Below, one piece after another: positions 15,096-23,811 of a DNA stretch of 41,494 nucleotides. The DNA comes from Streptococcus moroccensis. GTDB lineage: Bacteria > Bacillota > Bacilli > Lactobacillales > Streptococcaceae. Each line of letters starts with the position of its first letter. Position 1 is the stretch's first letter. The DNA is taken from contig NZ_JAUSTM010000019.1 of the NCBI RefSeq assembly GCF_030812835.1, positions 1 to 41,494 on the forward strand, read 5' to 3'. The position numbers were made by a program, and so were the translations under genes. The notes below the pieces were generated by a model. It was not told the DNA's origin. It searched no databases and saw only the letters and a program-made list of their open reading frames with translations.

Positions 15096-16337
15096 ATGAA
15101 AAAGAATAAATTTCTTTTGGCATCAATGGCTGTTTTAGCGTCAGCAACTATTGGTGTTCACGGTGTTTCAGCTGATGAGTTGAGCGATGCGAAAGCAGAG
15201 GCTATATCAGCCATCAGTGCATTGACAAATTTACCACAAGATCGTAAAGATGCATATATTCGTAACATATCTAGGGATACTATAACAAATGTAAATTATG
15301 TCAGGAACTTGATTAAAGTTGCTACTGAGGAAGATTTTGATTCTCCTGCGGTAGTAAAACCTGAAGTTAATGAAGAAGAGTATAAACCTACAGAACCAGT
15401 TGATTTAACATCAACAACTAAAGATACTTATTATTTAGTTATTGAAGGAATTACAACTTCTGGTGAAACAACATATCGTGCTTTATCTGCTGCCGATGCT
15501 GAAGCTTACTTCCGTAATTATGCAAACGACAATGGAGTCACAAGCAATACTGTATGGTCATTTGATGAGTCAACAAACACTTTCACTGTTAAAGAATTGA
15601 ATACTGCGCCAGATGATGCTGAAATTATTTCGGACCTTGACCCAGAAGTAATCGAAGAAGGAACTGGTGAAGAGTACATCGAAGATGATACTGTAACTGA
15701 AGTTGGTGTTGTTGAAGATAACTATCCAGAAGTAATTGAAAAAGACTTAACTGAAGCTGACAAGCCAGAATTAAGCTTGTTCAGACTTAATGTTAAAACT
15801 TCTGATACAACTATCTATACAGAGTTTAAAGCAGTTGATGCAATGACTGCTGAAATGTACTTCCGTAACTATGTAAATGAAAATGGTTTGGGTGATTTAG
15901 AGTGGACATTTGATGAATCAGTTAACCTCTTTATCGCGACTGAAAAAGGACCTGATTCTGAATGGGTTGACGAATTGGATCCAACAAAACCAGATACACC
16001 AGACTCAGATTGGGTTGATCCATTTGATGGAAAAGTGATTGAAAAGGATTTAACTCCAAAAGAAGGCTCAAAAGATCCAGTTGTAGTTCCTGCTAAGCCA
16101 GATCAAAAAGTTGTTGAAAAAGATGTTACACCAAAATCTGATTCTACAACTACAGCAGATGATAAAAAAGCTGTAGCTGATAAAGCTACTGAATCTAAGG
16201 CAGCAACTGAAACTAAGAAAGAAAAAGTTCTTCCAACAACTGGTGATTCTACTCATCCATTCTTCACTGTAGCTGCTCTTGCAGTTATTGCTGGTGCAGG
16301 TATGATGGTTGTTTCATCAAAACGTAAAGAAAATTAA
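15096..16337 (+). CDS. LPxTG-anchored protein G-like surface protein (GA module plus two B-type domains)
   Basis: The 413-residue product has a signal peptide (1-26, cleaved after VSA) and a GA-type three-helix module (about 27-78, KAEAISAISALTNLPQDRKD). Two domains closely match the protein G B1 fold: 111-167 (TYYLVIEGITTSGETTYRAL, then FRNYANDNGV) and 227-283 (AEMYFRNYVNENG, EWTFDE). B1 residues contacting IgG Fc are Glu27, Lys31, Asn35, Glu42 and Trp43. Domain 1 keeps Glu136, Asn144 and Trp154 but loses Glu42; domain 2 keeps Glu253, Asn261, Glu269 and Trp270. Arg replaces Lys31 in both. VIEKDLT-type spacers occur three times. LPTTG at 379-383, a hydrophobic segment and KRKEN complete a sortase signal. 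Ig binding is likely; albumin binding is less sure. Confidence 0.93.
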   Translation: MKKNKFLLASMAVLASATIGVHGVSADELSDAKAEAISAISALTNLPQDRKDAYIRNISRDTITNVNYVRNLIKVATEEDFDSPAVVKPEVNEEEYKPTEPVDLTSTTKDTYYLVIEGITTSGETTYRALSAADAEAYFRNYANDNGVTSNTVWSFDESTNTFTVKELNTAPDDAEIISDLDPEVIEEGTGEEYIEDDTVTEVGVVEDNYPEVIEKDLTEADKPELSLFRLNVKTSDTTIYTEFKAVDAMTAEMYFRNYVNENGLGDLEWTFDESVNLFIATEKGPDSEWVDELDPTKPDTPDSDWVDPFDGKVIEKDLTPKEGSKDPVVVPAKPDQKVVEKDVTPKSDSTTTADDKKAVADKATESKAATETKKEKVLPTTGDSTHPFFTVAALAVIAGAGMMVVSSKRKEN

Positions 16338-16356
16338 TTTTCAGTAATTATTATAA

Positions 16357-16430
16357 GGGCTTTTTGTCAACCGTAGTGGGTTGGTGAAAAGCTAATATGT
16401 GGAGAGAACCAAAATGGTTCTCTCTTTTTT
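16357..16430 (+). repeat. Intergenic repeat with terminator, copy 1
   Basis: This segment contains GTAGTGGGTTGGTGAAAAGC and ends in a hairpin, GAGAGAACC (16402-16410) with GGTTCTCTC (16416-16424), and a T run. A nearly identical copy lies at 41398-41475. It follows the surface protein gene and probably ends its transcript. Confidence 0.8.
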
Positions 16431-16503
16431 CTTTTTTAAGGGCTCCATAATCTCCATAGGGGAGTGCTACCTGCTATAGAAACTATGTGGAAACTATAGA
16501 GCC

Positions 16504-16532
16504 AAAAAAGCTGGATCTGATCCAGCTTTTTT
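16504..16532. terminator. Bidirectional terminator between convergent genes
   Basis: AAAAAAGCTGGAT (16504-16516) and ATCCAGCTTTTTT (16520-16532) form a perfect 13-bp stem. It lies between the plus-strand surface protein gene and the minus-strand araC gene and has A and T runs for both directions. Confidence 0.9.
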
Positions 16533-16562
16533 CTATGGGGAATTAACTCATTTAGTTGTTTT

Positions 16563-17522
16563 CTATTGAACAATTTTGCGGTATTGCTTTGGAGTCATAG
16601 ACATTTGTTTTTTAAAAAGCCTGTGAAAATGACTCTCGCTTTGGTATCCTGATTGTTCAGCTACTTGGTGTATCGTCAGTTGAGTCTCAAGTAATAGTTG
16701 GCGAGCCTTGTCCAACTTAGCTTGGGCGATATGATATGAGATTGTCTGTCCTGTCTGTTGACGAATGTGCCTAGATAGGTGTCCCTGGCTATAACTCATC
16801 TGTTGTGACAACTGGTGTTGGGTAATCGTCGGAGCACCATTTTTTATTAAATGAAGACAATCTTTAGTCAGTTGATCAAAGGTGTTTTGGTGTGGTTGAG
16901 TTTGATTTAAGATGCCATGTAAAACAATTATGAAGTGAGCGATGGTGATGAGTGTTGGACGATAGGCGTTTTTATAATAATCTAGAATAAAGGTTTTAAG
17001 GTTAAGAACGAGTTCTTCATTCAATACAGTAGATTCAAGAATCAATGGCTTTTGGAAAACATTATTTGAAAAATGAGGATCTAACTCTGTTATTTTTTGA
17101 AATAAACTAGGATGGACAAGTACGTTGACAACAGTTGCTGGCTCATTATCAATAGGTGTGATTAAGTGGGATTCTTCGATAGGAATAACACAAAGACTAT
17201 TGCGTTCTAAAACATGAGTCGTTTCAGATGTGAGGTGAAACAGACGGCCCTCAAGAATGTAGAGGAGTTCAATATAATCATGATTGTGCCACTGGGATGG
17301 GTAGGTCATTTGGTGAGAAGCAATGGCCAATTGAGCTTCTTGGGGAAGTTGTAGTGTTTCTAGCAAATCTTTGAAACATATTTGGCTGGATGCCTGGTGT
17401 ATTTGATTAAAGGGTAAGACAGTCTCATCAACGATTAAATAGTTTTTGAGGTTTTCTAATAGTTGAAAATCCGGATCAAGAGAAGGCAGGTTCCAAGTCA
17501 TTTTAGCTGATTTCACTTTCAT
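16563..17522 (-). CDS. AraC-family regulator divergent from GH78 rhamnosidase
   Basis: From ATG 17522 the protein has 319 residues; a TTG three codons earlier and ATG 17501 are alternatives, and no strong Shine-Dalgarno decides. A cupin-like sensor spans about residues 65-150 (HQMTYPSQWHNHDYIELLYI). Two helix-turn-helix motifs are at the C-terminus (ITQHQLSQQMSYSQGHLSRH and IHQVAEQSGYQSESHFHRLF). Divergence from the first rhamnosidase gene suggests it controls that gene and the operon beyond. The inducer is probably a rhamnose-containing sugar, by inference. Confidence 0.88.
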   Translation of the reverse strand: MKVKSAKMTWNLPSLDPDFQLLENLKNYLIVDETVLPFNQIHQASSQICFKDLLETLQLPQEAQLAIASHQMTYPSQWHNHDYIELLYILEGRLFHLTSETTHVLERNSLCVIPIEESHLITPIDNEPATVVNVLVHPSLFQKITELDPHFSNNVFQKPLILESTVLNEELVLNLKTFILDYYKNAYRPTLITIAHFIIVLHGILNQTQPHQNTFDQLTKDCLHLIKNGAPTITQHQLSQQMSYSQGHLSRHIRQQTGQTISYHIAQAKLDKARQLLLETQLTIHQVAEQSGYQSESHFHRLFKKQMSMTPKQYRKIVQ

Positions 17523-17573
17523 AAAATACAATTTTTATATCATATTATCACAGTTTTCTGTTTTAAACAAGCA

Positions 17574-17601
17574 TTGAAAAGAGATGGTATTATTGTATAC
17601 T
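17574..17601 (+). promoter_or_regulatory. Promoter of the first rhamnosidase gene
   Basis: TTGAAA (17574-17579), 16-bp spacer, TATACT (17596-17601). It lies in the 109-bp space between the divergent araC and GH78 genes. Confidence 0.65.
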
Positions 17602-17631
17602 ACAATTAGCAAAGGAATGGAGGAAAAATGA

Positions 17632-19920
17632 TTGAGAAATAAGAAAGAGAAATGGACTGGACGATGGATTTCAAGTGAAAATGCCAAGGTTTCTGAAGAG
17701 CCAGAGTTCACGCTGGAGGAAATGTTCTCTGGGAAAAGCCGGCCACAAGCTCCAGTTGAGAATCGACTCAATCCGTCAGTTTATTTTAAACGTGTATTTG
17801 AGCTTCAAGAACCAATCAATTCTGCTCAGCTTTTGATTACCTGCCAAGGAATTTATCAGGCATTCTTGAATGGTAAGAAGGTCACAGAAGCCATTTTTAT
17901 GCCCGATTATACAGATTATAACGATTTCTTGATGTATCAGACCTATGATGTAACATCCTTGTTGCAAGTTGGTACCAATATATTAGCTATTGAAGTTGCT
18001 GACGGTTGGTACGCAGGTCGCATTAGTGTCCAAGGAGGAAGTGCCCAGTTTGGTAATCAGTTAGCAGTATTGGCAGATTTGGAACTAACTTATGAGGATG
18101 GAACTCAGGTTGTTATTGGGACAGATCATCATTTTAGTGCAGGATCTGGAAAACATCGCTATGCAGATATTCAAATTGGTGAAAAGCAAGACTTGAGGGA
18201 AGATACAGATTGGAAAACGTCTCGAGAGCCTCTAAACTTAACTGTTTTTGAAGTAGATGCAGATTATGGCCGTTTGGCACCTCAAGAAGGACCTATGGTC
18301 TATCGTCAAGAACAGTTTCCTGCTCAATCAATCTGGGAAGAAGATGACACACTTATCGTAGATTTTGGTCAAGTCATTGCTGGTCGTGTGAGGTTAGAAA
18401 CATTCTTAGCAGAAGGTCAAGAGATCAGGCTAGAACATGCTGAAACTTTGAATGAGAATGGTCAGTTCTTTCAAAATATTGTTGGTCGAAATAAGGATGC
18501 AATCGATATTTTTATCGGTCGAGGCCAGAAAGAAGTCTTAGAACCTGATTTCACTTTTCATGGCTTTCGATATACGAAGATCGTTGGTTTAGAGAAAAAG
18601 AATATTTCAACGATTAATGCCATATCGATATACTCTGCTATGGAGAGAACCGGCTATTTAAAGACTAGTAATGAAAAGGTTAATCAGCTATTATCTAATA
18701 TTTTATGGAGTCAAAAAGGAAACATGCTCTCCATTCCGACGGATTGCCCTCAGAGAGAGCGGGTAGGCTGGACAGGCGATATGCAAGTTTTTGCTCCGTC
18801 ATCAACCTTCTTTTTAAAAACAGACGCATTAATAAAGAGATGGCTTAAGAGTGTTCGGATCAACCAGAAGGACAACGGAGAAGTGATTGATTACTCGCCT
18901 GCACCTAAAGACGCAGCAAAAAGTGTCGCTTTTACAGGATCCTATTCATCAGCAGGCTGGGGAGATGCGATTATTATGGTTCCTTGGACGCTTTACGAAC
19001 GCTATGAAGATAAAGCGGTTTTGGAGGAAAACTATGATGCTATGGTACATTGGTTTGAGTTCTCTAAGAATAGTGCAGCAGGAGATAAATCTGGCAATGC
19101 GCGTTATATTTGGGATACAAAGTTTCATTATGGGGATTGGATGTTTCCGAGCTTTATGATGGAAGATCCCAATCCTATGAGGACAGCAGAAGTTACAAAA
19201 GATCTTGTGGCAACAACATTCTTAGCTCATTCAGCAGAATTATTGGCAAATATTTCTGAAGTATTAGGAAAAAATGGTGAGGAGTACCGTGCCTATTCTC
19301 AAAAAGTTAAACAGGCTTTCACAGAGAGATTTGTTACTAAAGATGCCAGGCTAACTCATGATTATCAAGGATGTTATGTTTTAGCGTTGGCCTTTGATGT
19401 GGTTCCTGAAGAGTATCGAAGTGGCTTATTGGCTCGTCTGGTTAGCCTAATCCATGACAATAGAGATCGATTAGATACGGGCTTCTTGTCAGTTCCCTAC
19501 CTTTTGGATGTCTTATGCGCAAACGGTGAAAGAGAACTCGCCAAAACGCTCTTCTTTCAAGAAGCTTGCCCATCTTGGTTTTATGAAGTCAATCAAGGAG
19601 CGACAACAATCTGGGAATCATGGGCCGGCATTCAGCCCGATGGTAAAGTTGGTACGTTCTCGTTTAACCACTATGCCTTTGGCTGTGTACTAGACTGGAT
19701 TGTTCGTGAAACAGTCGGTTTAAAACCACTTGAACCAGGTTATCAAGCAATTGAAATCAAGCCGAGCATTGAAATCGTAGAGGGTTTTAAAATGTCCTAT
19801 CAGACCCCTAATGGAATCATCCAGATTCACAAAAACGGTAAAAACTGGATGATTGAGGGACCAAATGAAGTGGTAGTGACTGTCGATTTATCAGCAGTTG
19901 ATGGAATTCTCTATAGATAG
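17632..19920 (+). CDS. GH78 alpha-L-rhamnosidase 1
   Basis: This 762-residue enzyme hydrolyses terminal alpha-L-rhamnose. It has an N-terminal beta-sandwich region (about 40-330), then an (alpha/alpha)6 barrel. DCPQRERVGWTGD (371-383) is the hallmark block with catalytic acid residues, and GATTIWESW (about 660) holds the general base Glu. A C-terminal beta domain closes it. No signal peptide is present, so it acts in the cytoplasm. The frame has no ATG at its 5' end: TTG 17632 with TGGAGG about 9 nt upstream is the start. An out-of-frame ATG at 17628 overlaps it and opens a 4-codon ORF. Confidence 0.92.
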   Translation: MRNKKEKWTGRWISSENAKVSEEPEFTLEEMFSGKSRPQAPVENRLNPSVYFKRVFELQEPINSAQLLITCQGIYQAFLNGKKVTEAIFMPDYTDYNDFLMYQTYDVTSLLQVGTNILAIEVADGWYAGRISVQGGSAQFGNQLAVLADLELTYEDGTQVVIGTDHHFSAGSGKHRYADIQIGEKQDLREDTDWKTSREPLNLTVFEVDADYGRLAPQEGPMVYRQEQFPAQSIWEEDDTLIVDFGQVIAGRVRLETFLAEGQEIRLEHAETLNENGQFFQNIVGRNKDAIDIFIGRGQKEVLEPDFTFHGFRYTKIVGLEKKNISTINAISIYSAMERTGYLKTSNEKVNQLLSNILWSQKGNMLSIPTDCPQRERVGWTGDMQVFAPSSTFFLKTDALIKRWLKSVRINQKDNGEVIDYSPAPKDAAKSVAFTGSYSSAGWGDAIIMVPWTLYERYEDKAVLEENYDAMVHWFEFSKNSAAGDKSGNARYIWDTKFHYGDWMFPSFMMEDPNPMRTAEVTKDLVATTFLAHSAELLANISEVLGKNGEEYRAYSQKVKQAFTERFVTKDARLTHDYQGCYVLALAFDVVPEEYRSGLLARLVSLIHDNRDRLDTGFLSVPYLLDVLCANGERELAKTLFFQEACPSWFYEVNQGATTIWESWAGIQPDGKVGTFSFNHYAFGCVLDWIVRETVGLKPLEPGYQAIEIKPSIEIVEGFKMSYQTPNGIIQIHKNGKNWMIEGPNEVVVTVDLSAVDGILYR

Positions 19921-19930
19921 TTCAAAAATC

Positions 19931-19943
19931 TACGAAATGAACA
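19931..19943 (+). promoter_or_regulatory. 13-mer motif copy 1 (candidate operator)
   Basis: TACGAAATGAACA lies between the GH78 gene and the GPH symporter gene, 87 nt before the symporter start. An identical copy precedes the GH3 gene, and 12/13 copies lie at 30583 and, inverted, at 34061. Confidence 0.5.
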
Positions 19944-19967
19944 CACAATAAGGATTATTTAGCGATA

Positions 19968-19982
19968 GTGTAACCGATACCA
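19968..19982 (+). promoter_or_regulatory. cre-like CcpA site
   Basis: GTGTAACCGATACCA matches 14 of 15 positions of the cre consensus WTGNAANCGNWNNCW. A -10-like TAAAAT follows near 19989. Catabolite repression of the transporter/hydrolase operon is inferred. Confidence 0.6.
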
Positions 19983-20029
19983 ATTGGGTAAAATAGACTT
20001 ATAGAAAAAACAAAAAAGGAGCTTATCCT

Positions 20030-21418
20030 ATGGAAATCAAACAACCTCAGGAGAAGTTAGACAAAAAGTTTGCCTTCTTCCATGCCACTTCTGTCAGCGG
20101 AACCGCAATGATGATTGCAGCGATCTTAGCCAGTTATCTTGCTGTTCACTTAACTGATACAGTTGGCTTGTCACCTGCAGCGGTATCGGGCTTGATGTTT
20201 ATCTCAACTCTCTGGGATGCCTTTAATGATCCGATGATGGGTGTTATTGCAGACCGTACAAAGACTAAATGGGGTCGCTATCGTCCGTATTTCTTGCCAG
20301 CGCCAGTATTGCTAACAATCTTTGCTGTATTGTTATGGCAACATCCAACTTTTTCTGGTAATGGTAACTGGTGGTACTTCCTTATTGTTTATATTGGTTA
20401 CCAAATGACAGTAACGATGTATACCATGCCACAAATGTCAGTTCTTCCAGCCCATGTAAAAAGCGATGCCCTTCGTAACAAAGTTATTACTTATGGTGCA
20501 GGTGCCACTGCTATCATGTTTACGATTGGTTCTTCCTATGCTAACTCGATTAAGAATTTCTTGGGGAACTTATTTGGTGTTGAAAATGGTTGGGTACCAT
20601 TGATGTTAATTCTTGGTGCGCTATCGTGCGTTTCTTTCTGGGGATTATTTGCAACATCTAAAGAAAAATACATTGAACCACTTCCAGATCGTCCATTGAC
20701 TGAAGATTTAAAACGTATTTTGAAACACAAAGAATTGACACCATTTATCATTGTATGGGTTATGGCATCATTAGGCTATGGTCTTATGTTTGCGACATCA
20801 GTTTATTATGTATTGTACTATCTAGCTCGTCCAGACTTGATTGAAACCTATATGCTAGTTGTCTCAATGGGTGCTTTAGTTTCAATGGTCGTCTTACTCC
20901 CAATTTTCTTAAAATTCTTTAAAACTGGTCAGCGTGCTTTGACAGCATCTGTCATCGGTTCCTCAGTGTGTTATATCATTCTCTTCTTCTTTGGAAGCAG
21001 TAACTTTATTTTCCTCTGTGTTATGACTTTTATCGCAACTGCACTTGCTTCGATGCAAAATGCTTTGGTAAACGTCTTGGTTAATGACGCGATTGACTAT
21101 ATCCAGTTTACAGAGGGTATTTCTGCTAATGGTGTGATTTCATCTATCAAGGGATTTGCTCAAAAAATGGGGAATACCTTCAGTAACTCACTTCCATTGT
21201 TCTTACTTGGATTAGTTGGTTACGTTGCAGGAGCCGTAGGTCAACAAAATGAAGGAACTCTCTTTGTTCTTAATTTCATGCGCTTTGCAGCACCTATCAT
21301 TACTGGTTTAATTATGCTCTTCTGTCTTCGTTTCAACCCAGTTGAAAAACATCAAGAAGACATAGCAGCAATGAAGTCAATGATTCGTGACCATTCAGAC
21401 GATAACCACGACGCATAA
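20030..21418 (+). CDS. GPH-family sugar:cation symporter 1
   Basis: This 462-residue membrane protein has about 12 transmembrane segments. SGLMFISTLWDAFNDPMMG and IADRTKTKWGRYRPYF are the typical GPH (MelB/XylP/UidB) blocks, with the conserved Asp residues of the cation site and the loop 2-3 motif. AAAAAGGAG lies upstream. It most likely imports rhamnose-containing glycosides or oligosaccharides for the cytoplasmic hydrolases around it. Substrate cannot be read from sequence. Confidence 0.9.
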   Translation: MEIKQPQEKLDKKFAFFHATSVSGTAMMIAAILASYLAVHLTDTVGLSPAAVSGLMFISTLWDAFNDPMMGVIADRTKTKWGRYRPYFLPAPVLLTIFAVLLWQHPTFSGNGNWWYFLIVYIGYQMTVTMYTMPQMSVLPAHVKSDALRNKVITYGAGATAIMFTIGSSYANSIKNFLGNLFGVENGWVPLMLILGALSCVSFWGLFATSKEKYIEPLPDRPLTEDLKRILKHKELTPFIIVWVMASLGYGLMFATSVYYVLYYLARPDLIETYMLVVSMGALVSMVVLLPIFLKFFKTGQRALTASVIGSSVCYIILFFFGSSNFIFLCVMTFIATALASMQNALVNVLVNDAIDYIQFTEGISANGVISSIKGFAQKMGNTFSNSLPLFLLGLVGYVAGAVGQQNEGTLFVLNFMRFAAPIITGLIMLFCLRFNPVEKHQEDIAAMKSMIRDHSDDNHDA

Positions 21419-21449
21419 TATCTCAATAAAAGTCGTAGCGACTTTCAAA

Positions 21450-21478
21450 AAGGCTCTATATCGATGATATGGGGTCTT
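21450..21478 (+). terminator. Hairpin after GPH symporter 1
   Basis: AAGGCTCTATATC (21450-21462) pairs with GATATGGGGTCTT (21466-21478), 13 pairs including four G-U, then a T-rich stretch. A smaller AAAGTCG/CGACTTT hairpin lies just before it. Partial termination is likely, since the same-strand GH3 gene follows closely. Confidence 0.6.
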
Positions 21479-21511
21479 CTTTGTAAGTTTGTTATTTAAA
21501 TTGTTTGAAAA

Positions 21512-21524
21512 TACGAAATGAACA
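21512..21524 (+). promoter_or_regulatory. 13-mer motif copy 2 (candidate operator)
   Basis: TACGAAATGAACA is identical to copy 1 and lies only 21 nt before the GH3 start, so it is probably inside the transcript leader. Confidence 0.45.
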
Positions 21525-21545
21525 TAAGAAAGAAAGGAAATGACC

Positions 21546-23798
21546 ATGAAAAATGCAAAAGAGATTGTTTCAAAAATGACATTGGAAGAAAAATCGGGAC
21601 TCTGTTCTGGTGCTGATTTTTGGCACTTGAAAGGTTTGGAACGTTTTGGGATTCCCAGTGTTATGGTGAGTGACGGACCCCATGGTTTGCGTAAACAAGA
21701 TATGGCAGCGGATCATCTGGGGATTAATGATAGTATACCAGCCGTCTGTTTCCCAGCTGCCTGCAATACAGCTGGTTCTTTTGACCGTGATTTGCTAGGC
21801 CATATGGGTGAGGTGATTGCTGAGGAGTGCCTGGCCGAGGATGTTTCTGTGATCTTAGGTCCCGGTATGAACATTAAACGGTCTCCACTATGTGGACGAA
21901 ATTTTGAATATTTTTCTGAAGATCCTTATTTGACTGGTGAATTAGCTAAGGCGTTTGTCCAAGGGGCGCAGGAGCGTGGTGTCGGCACGAGTCCCAAGCA
22001 TTTTGCTGTCAATAATCAAGAAGCATGGCGGATGAGTATTTCAGCAGAAGTTGATGAACAAACCTTGCGAGAAATCTATCTTTCAGCTTTTGAAACAGTT
22101 GTCAAAGAGGCACAGCCTAAAACCATCATGGCCTCTTATAATCGGATTAATGGTGTCTACGCCTCTGAACATCATCGGTTGTTAACGGAAATCCTGCGTG
22201 ACGAATGGGGGTTTGAAGGATATGTCATGTCAGACTGGGGAGCCGTTGACAGACGTGTTGAAGCCCTGAAAGCTGGACTTGATCTTGAGATGCCAAGCTC
22301 TAATGGGATAAATGATGCTGAAATTGTCCAAGCAATCAAAGATGGCCGTTTAGAAGAATCAATCCTTGATCAAGCAGTTGAGCGGATTTTAACGGTTATT
22401 TTAGACTATACCTCTCGCTATAAATTGGTTGATTGGGATAAAGACAAAGATCATGCTGAAGCAAGGCATATTGCAGAAGAATCAGCTGTTCTTCTTAAAA
22501 ATGAAGGTGTCTTACCCCTCGATTCTCAACAAAAAATCGCCTTTATAGGGGAATTTGCCAAGAACCCTCGTTTCCAGGGTGGTGGCAGCTCCCACATTAA
22601 TGCCTTTAAGGTATCCAATGCCTTAGATGCAGTATCTGGACTAGCGGATGTCAGCTTCGCGCAAGGGTATCGGTTAGAAGAAGATATTGATGAGTAGCTT
22701 ATTGCTGAGGCAGTTGCTTTGGCCAAGGCCAGTGATGTGGCTGTGATCTTTGCTGGTTTGCCTGAAAGCTATGAGTCTGAGGGTTATGATCGTCATCATA
22801 TCGATTTGCCAGCTAATCAGAACGCACTAATAGAGTCGGTCGCTGCAGCTAATCCTAAGACGGTGGTCGTACTTCATAATGGTTCAGTGGTAGCCATGCC
22901 CTGGGCTAATCAAGTAACTGGGATTTTAGAAATGTACCTGGCAGGTCAAGCCGTTGGAGAAGCGACGGTCAATCTGCTTTACGGCAAGGTTAATCCGAGT
23001 GGTCGTTTGGCAGAAACCTTTCCATACCAACTCGAAGATAACCCATCACACCTTAATTTCCCAGGTGATGGCGACAAGGTGCATTACAAGGAAGGTTTAT
23101 TTGTAGGCTACCGCTATTATGATAAGAAAAAAATGCCTGTCCAATATCCATTTGGCTATGGTTTATCTTATACAACCTTTAGTTACCAGGATTTTAAAGT
23201 CAGCCATAAAACGTGTCTAGATACAGATCAGGTAGAAGTGAGTGTTCGCGTAACCAATACTGGGAATCGTGCTGGTAAAGAAGTTGTCCAACTCTATGTC
23301 AACCGTCAAGTTGATTCATCCCTTCGTCCTGTTAGAGAGTTAAAAGGGTTTGAAAAGATTGCGCTTGAACCTGGTGAATCGAAAGAAGTAAGGTTTACAT
23401 TAAATAAACGCAGTTTTGCAGAATACAATACATTATTACGTGATTGGTATGTGCCTTCTGGAGATTATGTTATTGAAATTGGGAAGGATTCTCGTAACAT
23501 CGTTTTGAGCCATAACATTACAGTAATGAGCACTCAGACTCTCCCATTGATTATTCATCGCAACACAACTCTTGGGGATCTAATGGAAAACCCTAAAACA
23601 AGAGCATGGACTCAAGACTTAAAACGAAAAATAGATGCTTTCTTCCACCCAGATGGTGTGGATCAAGATGATGCCGTGTCCGATGATATGGGCGACAGCA
23701 TCTTTAAAAATATGCCACTTAGGGGTGTGACACCCTTTGTAGGAATGACCAGCAACGAATTGGATGCTGTCATTAAAGAACTGAATGAACACGTATGA
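21546..23798 (+). pseudogene. GH3 beta-glucosidase interrupted by one in-frame stop
   Basis: The frame from ATG 21546 (AGAAAGG 8 nt upstream) stays open over 751 codons except for TAG at 22695-22697 (codon 384). Before the stop lies the whole N-terminal barrel, with MSDWGAV holding the nucleophile Asp230, and the start of the second domain (RFQGGGSSHIN). After it come the rest of the alpha/beta sandwich (VAVIFAGLPESYESEGYDR), the PFGYGLSYTTF block and a FnIII-like domain. Nothing else is missing. It is thus a near-intact GH3 gene with a recent nonsense change, unless the stop is read through or is a sequence error. The intact enzyme would remove beta-linked glucose or a similar sugar in the cytoplasm. 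Confidence 0.88.
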
Positions 23799-23811
23799 AA
23801 GGAAAAGCAGT

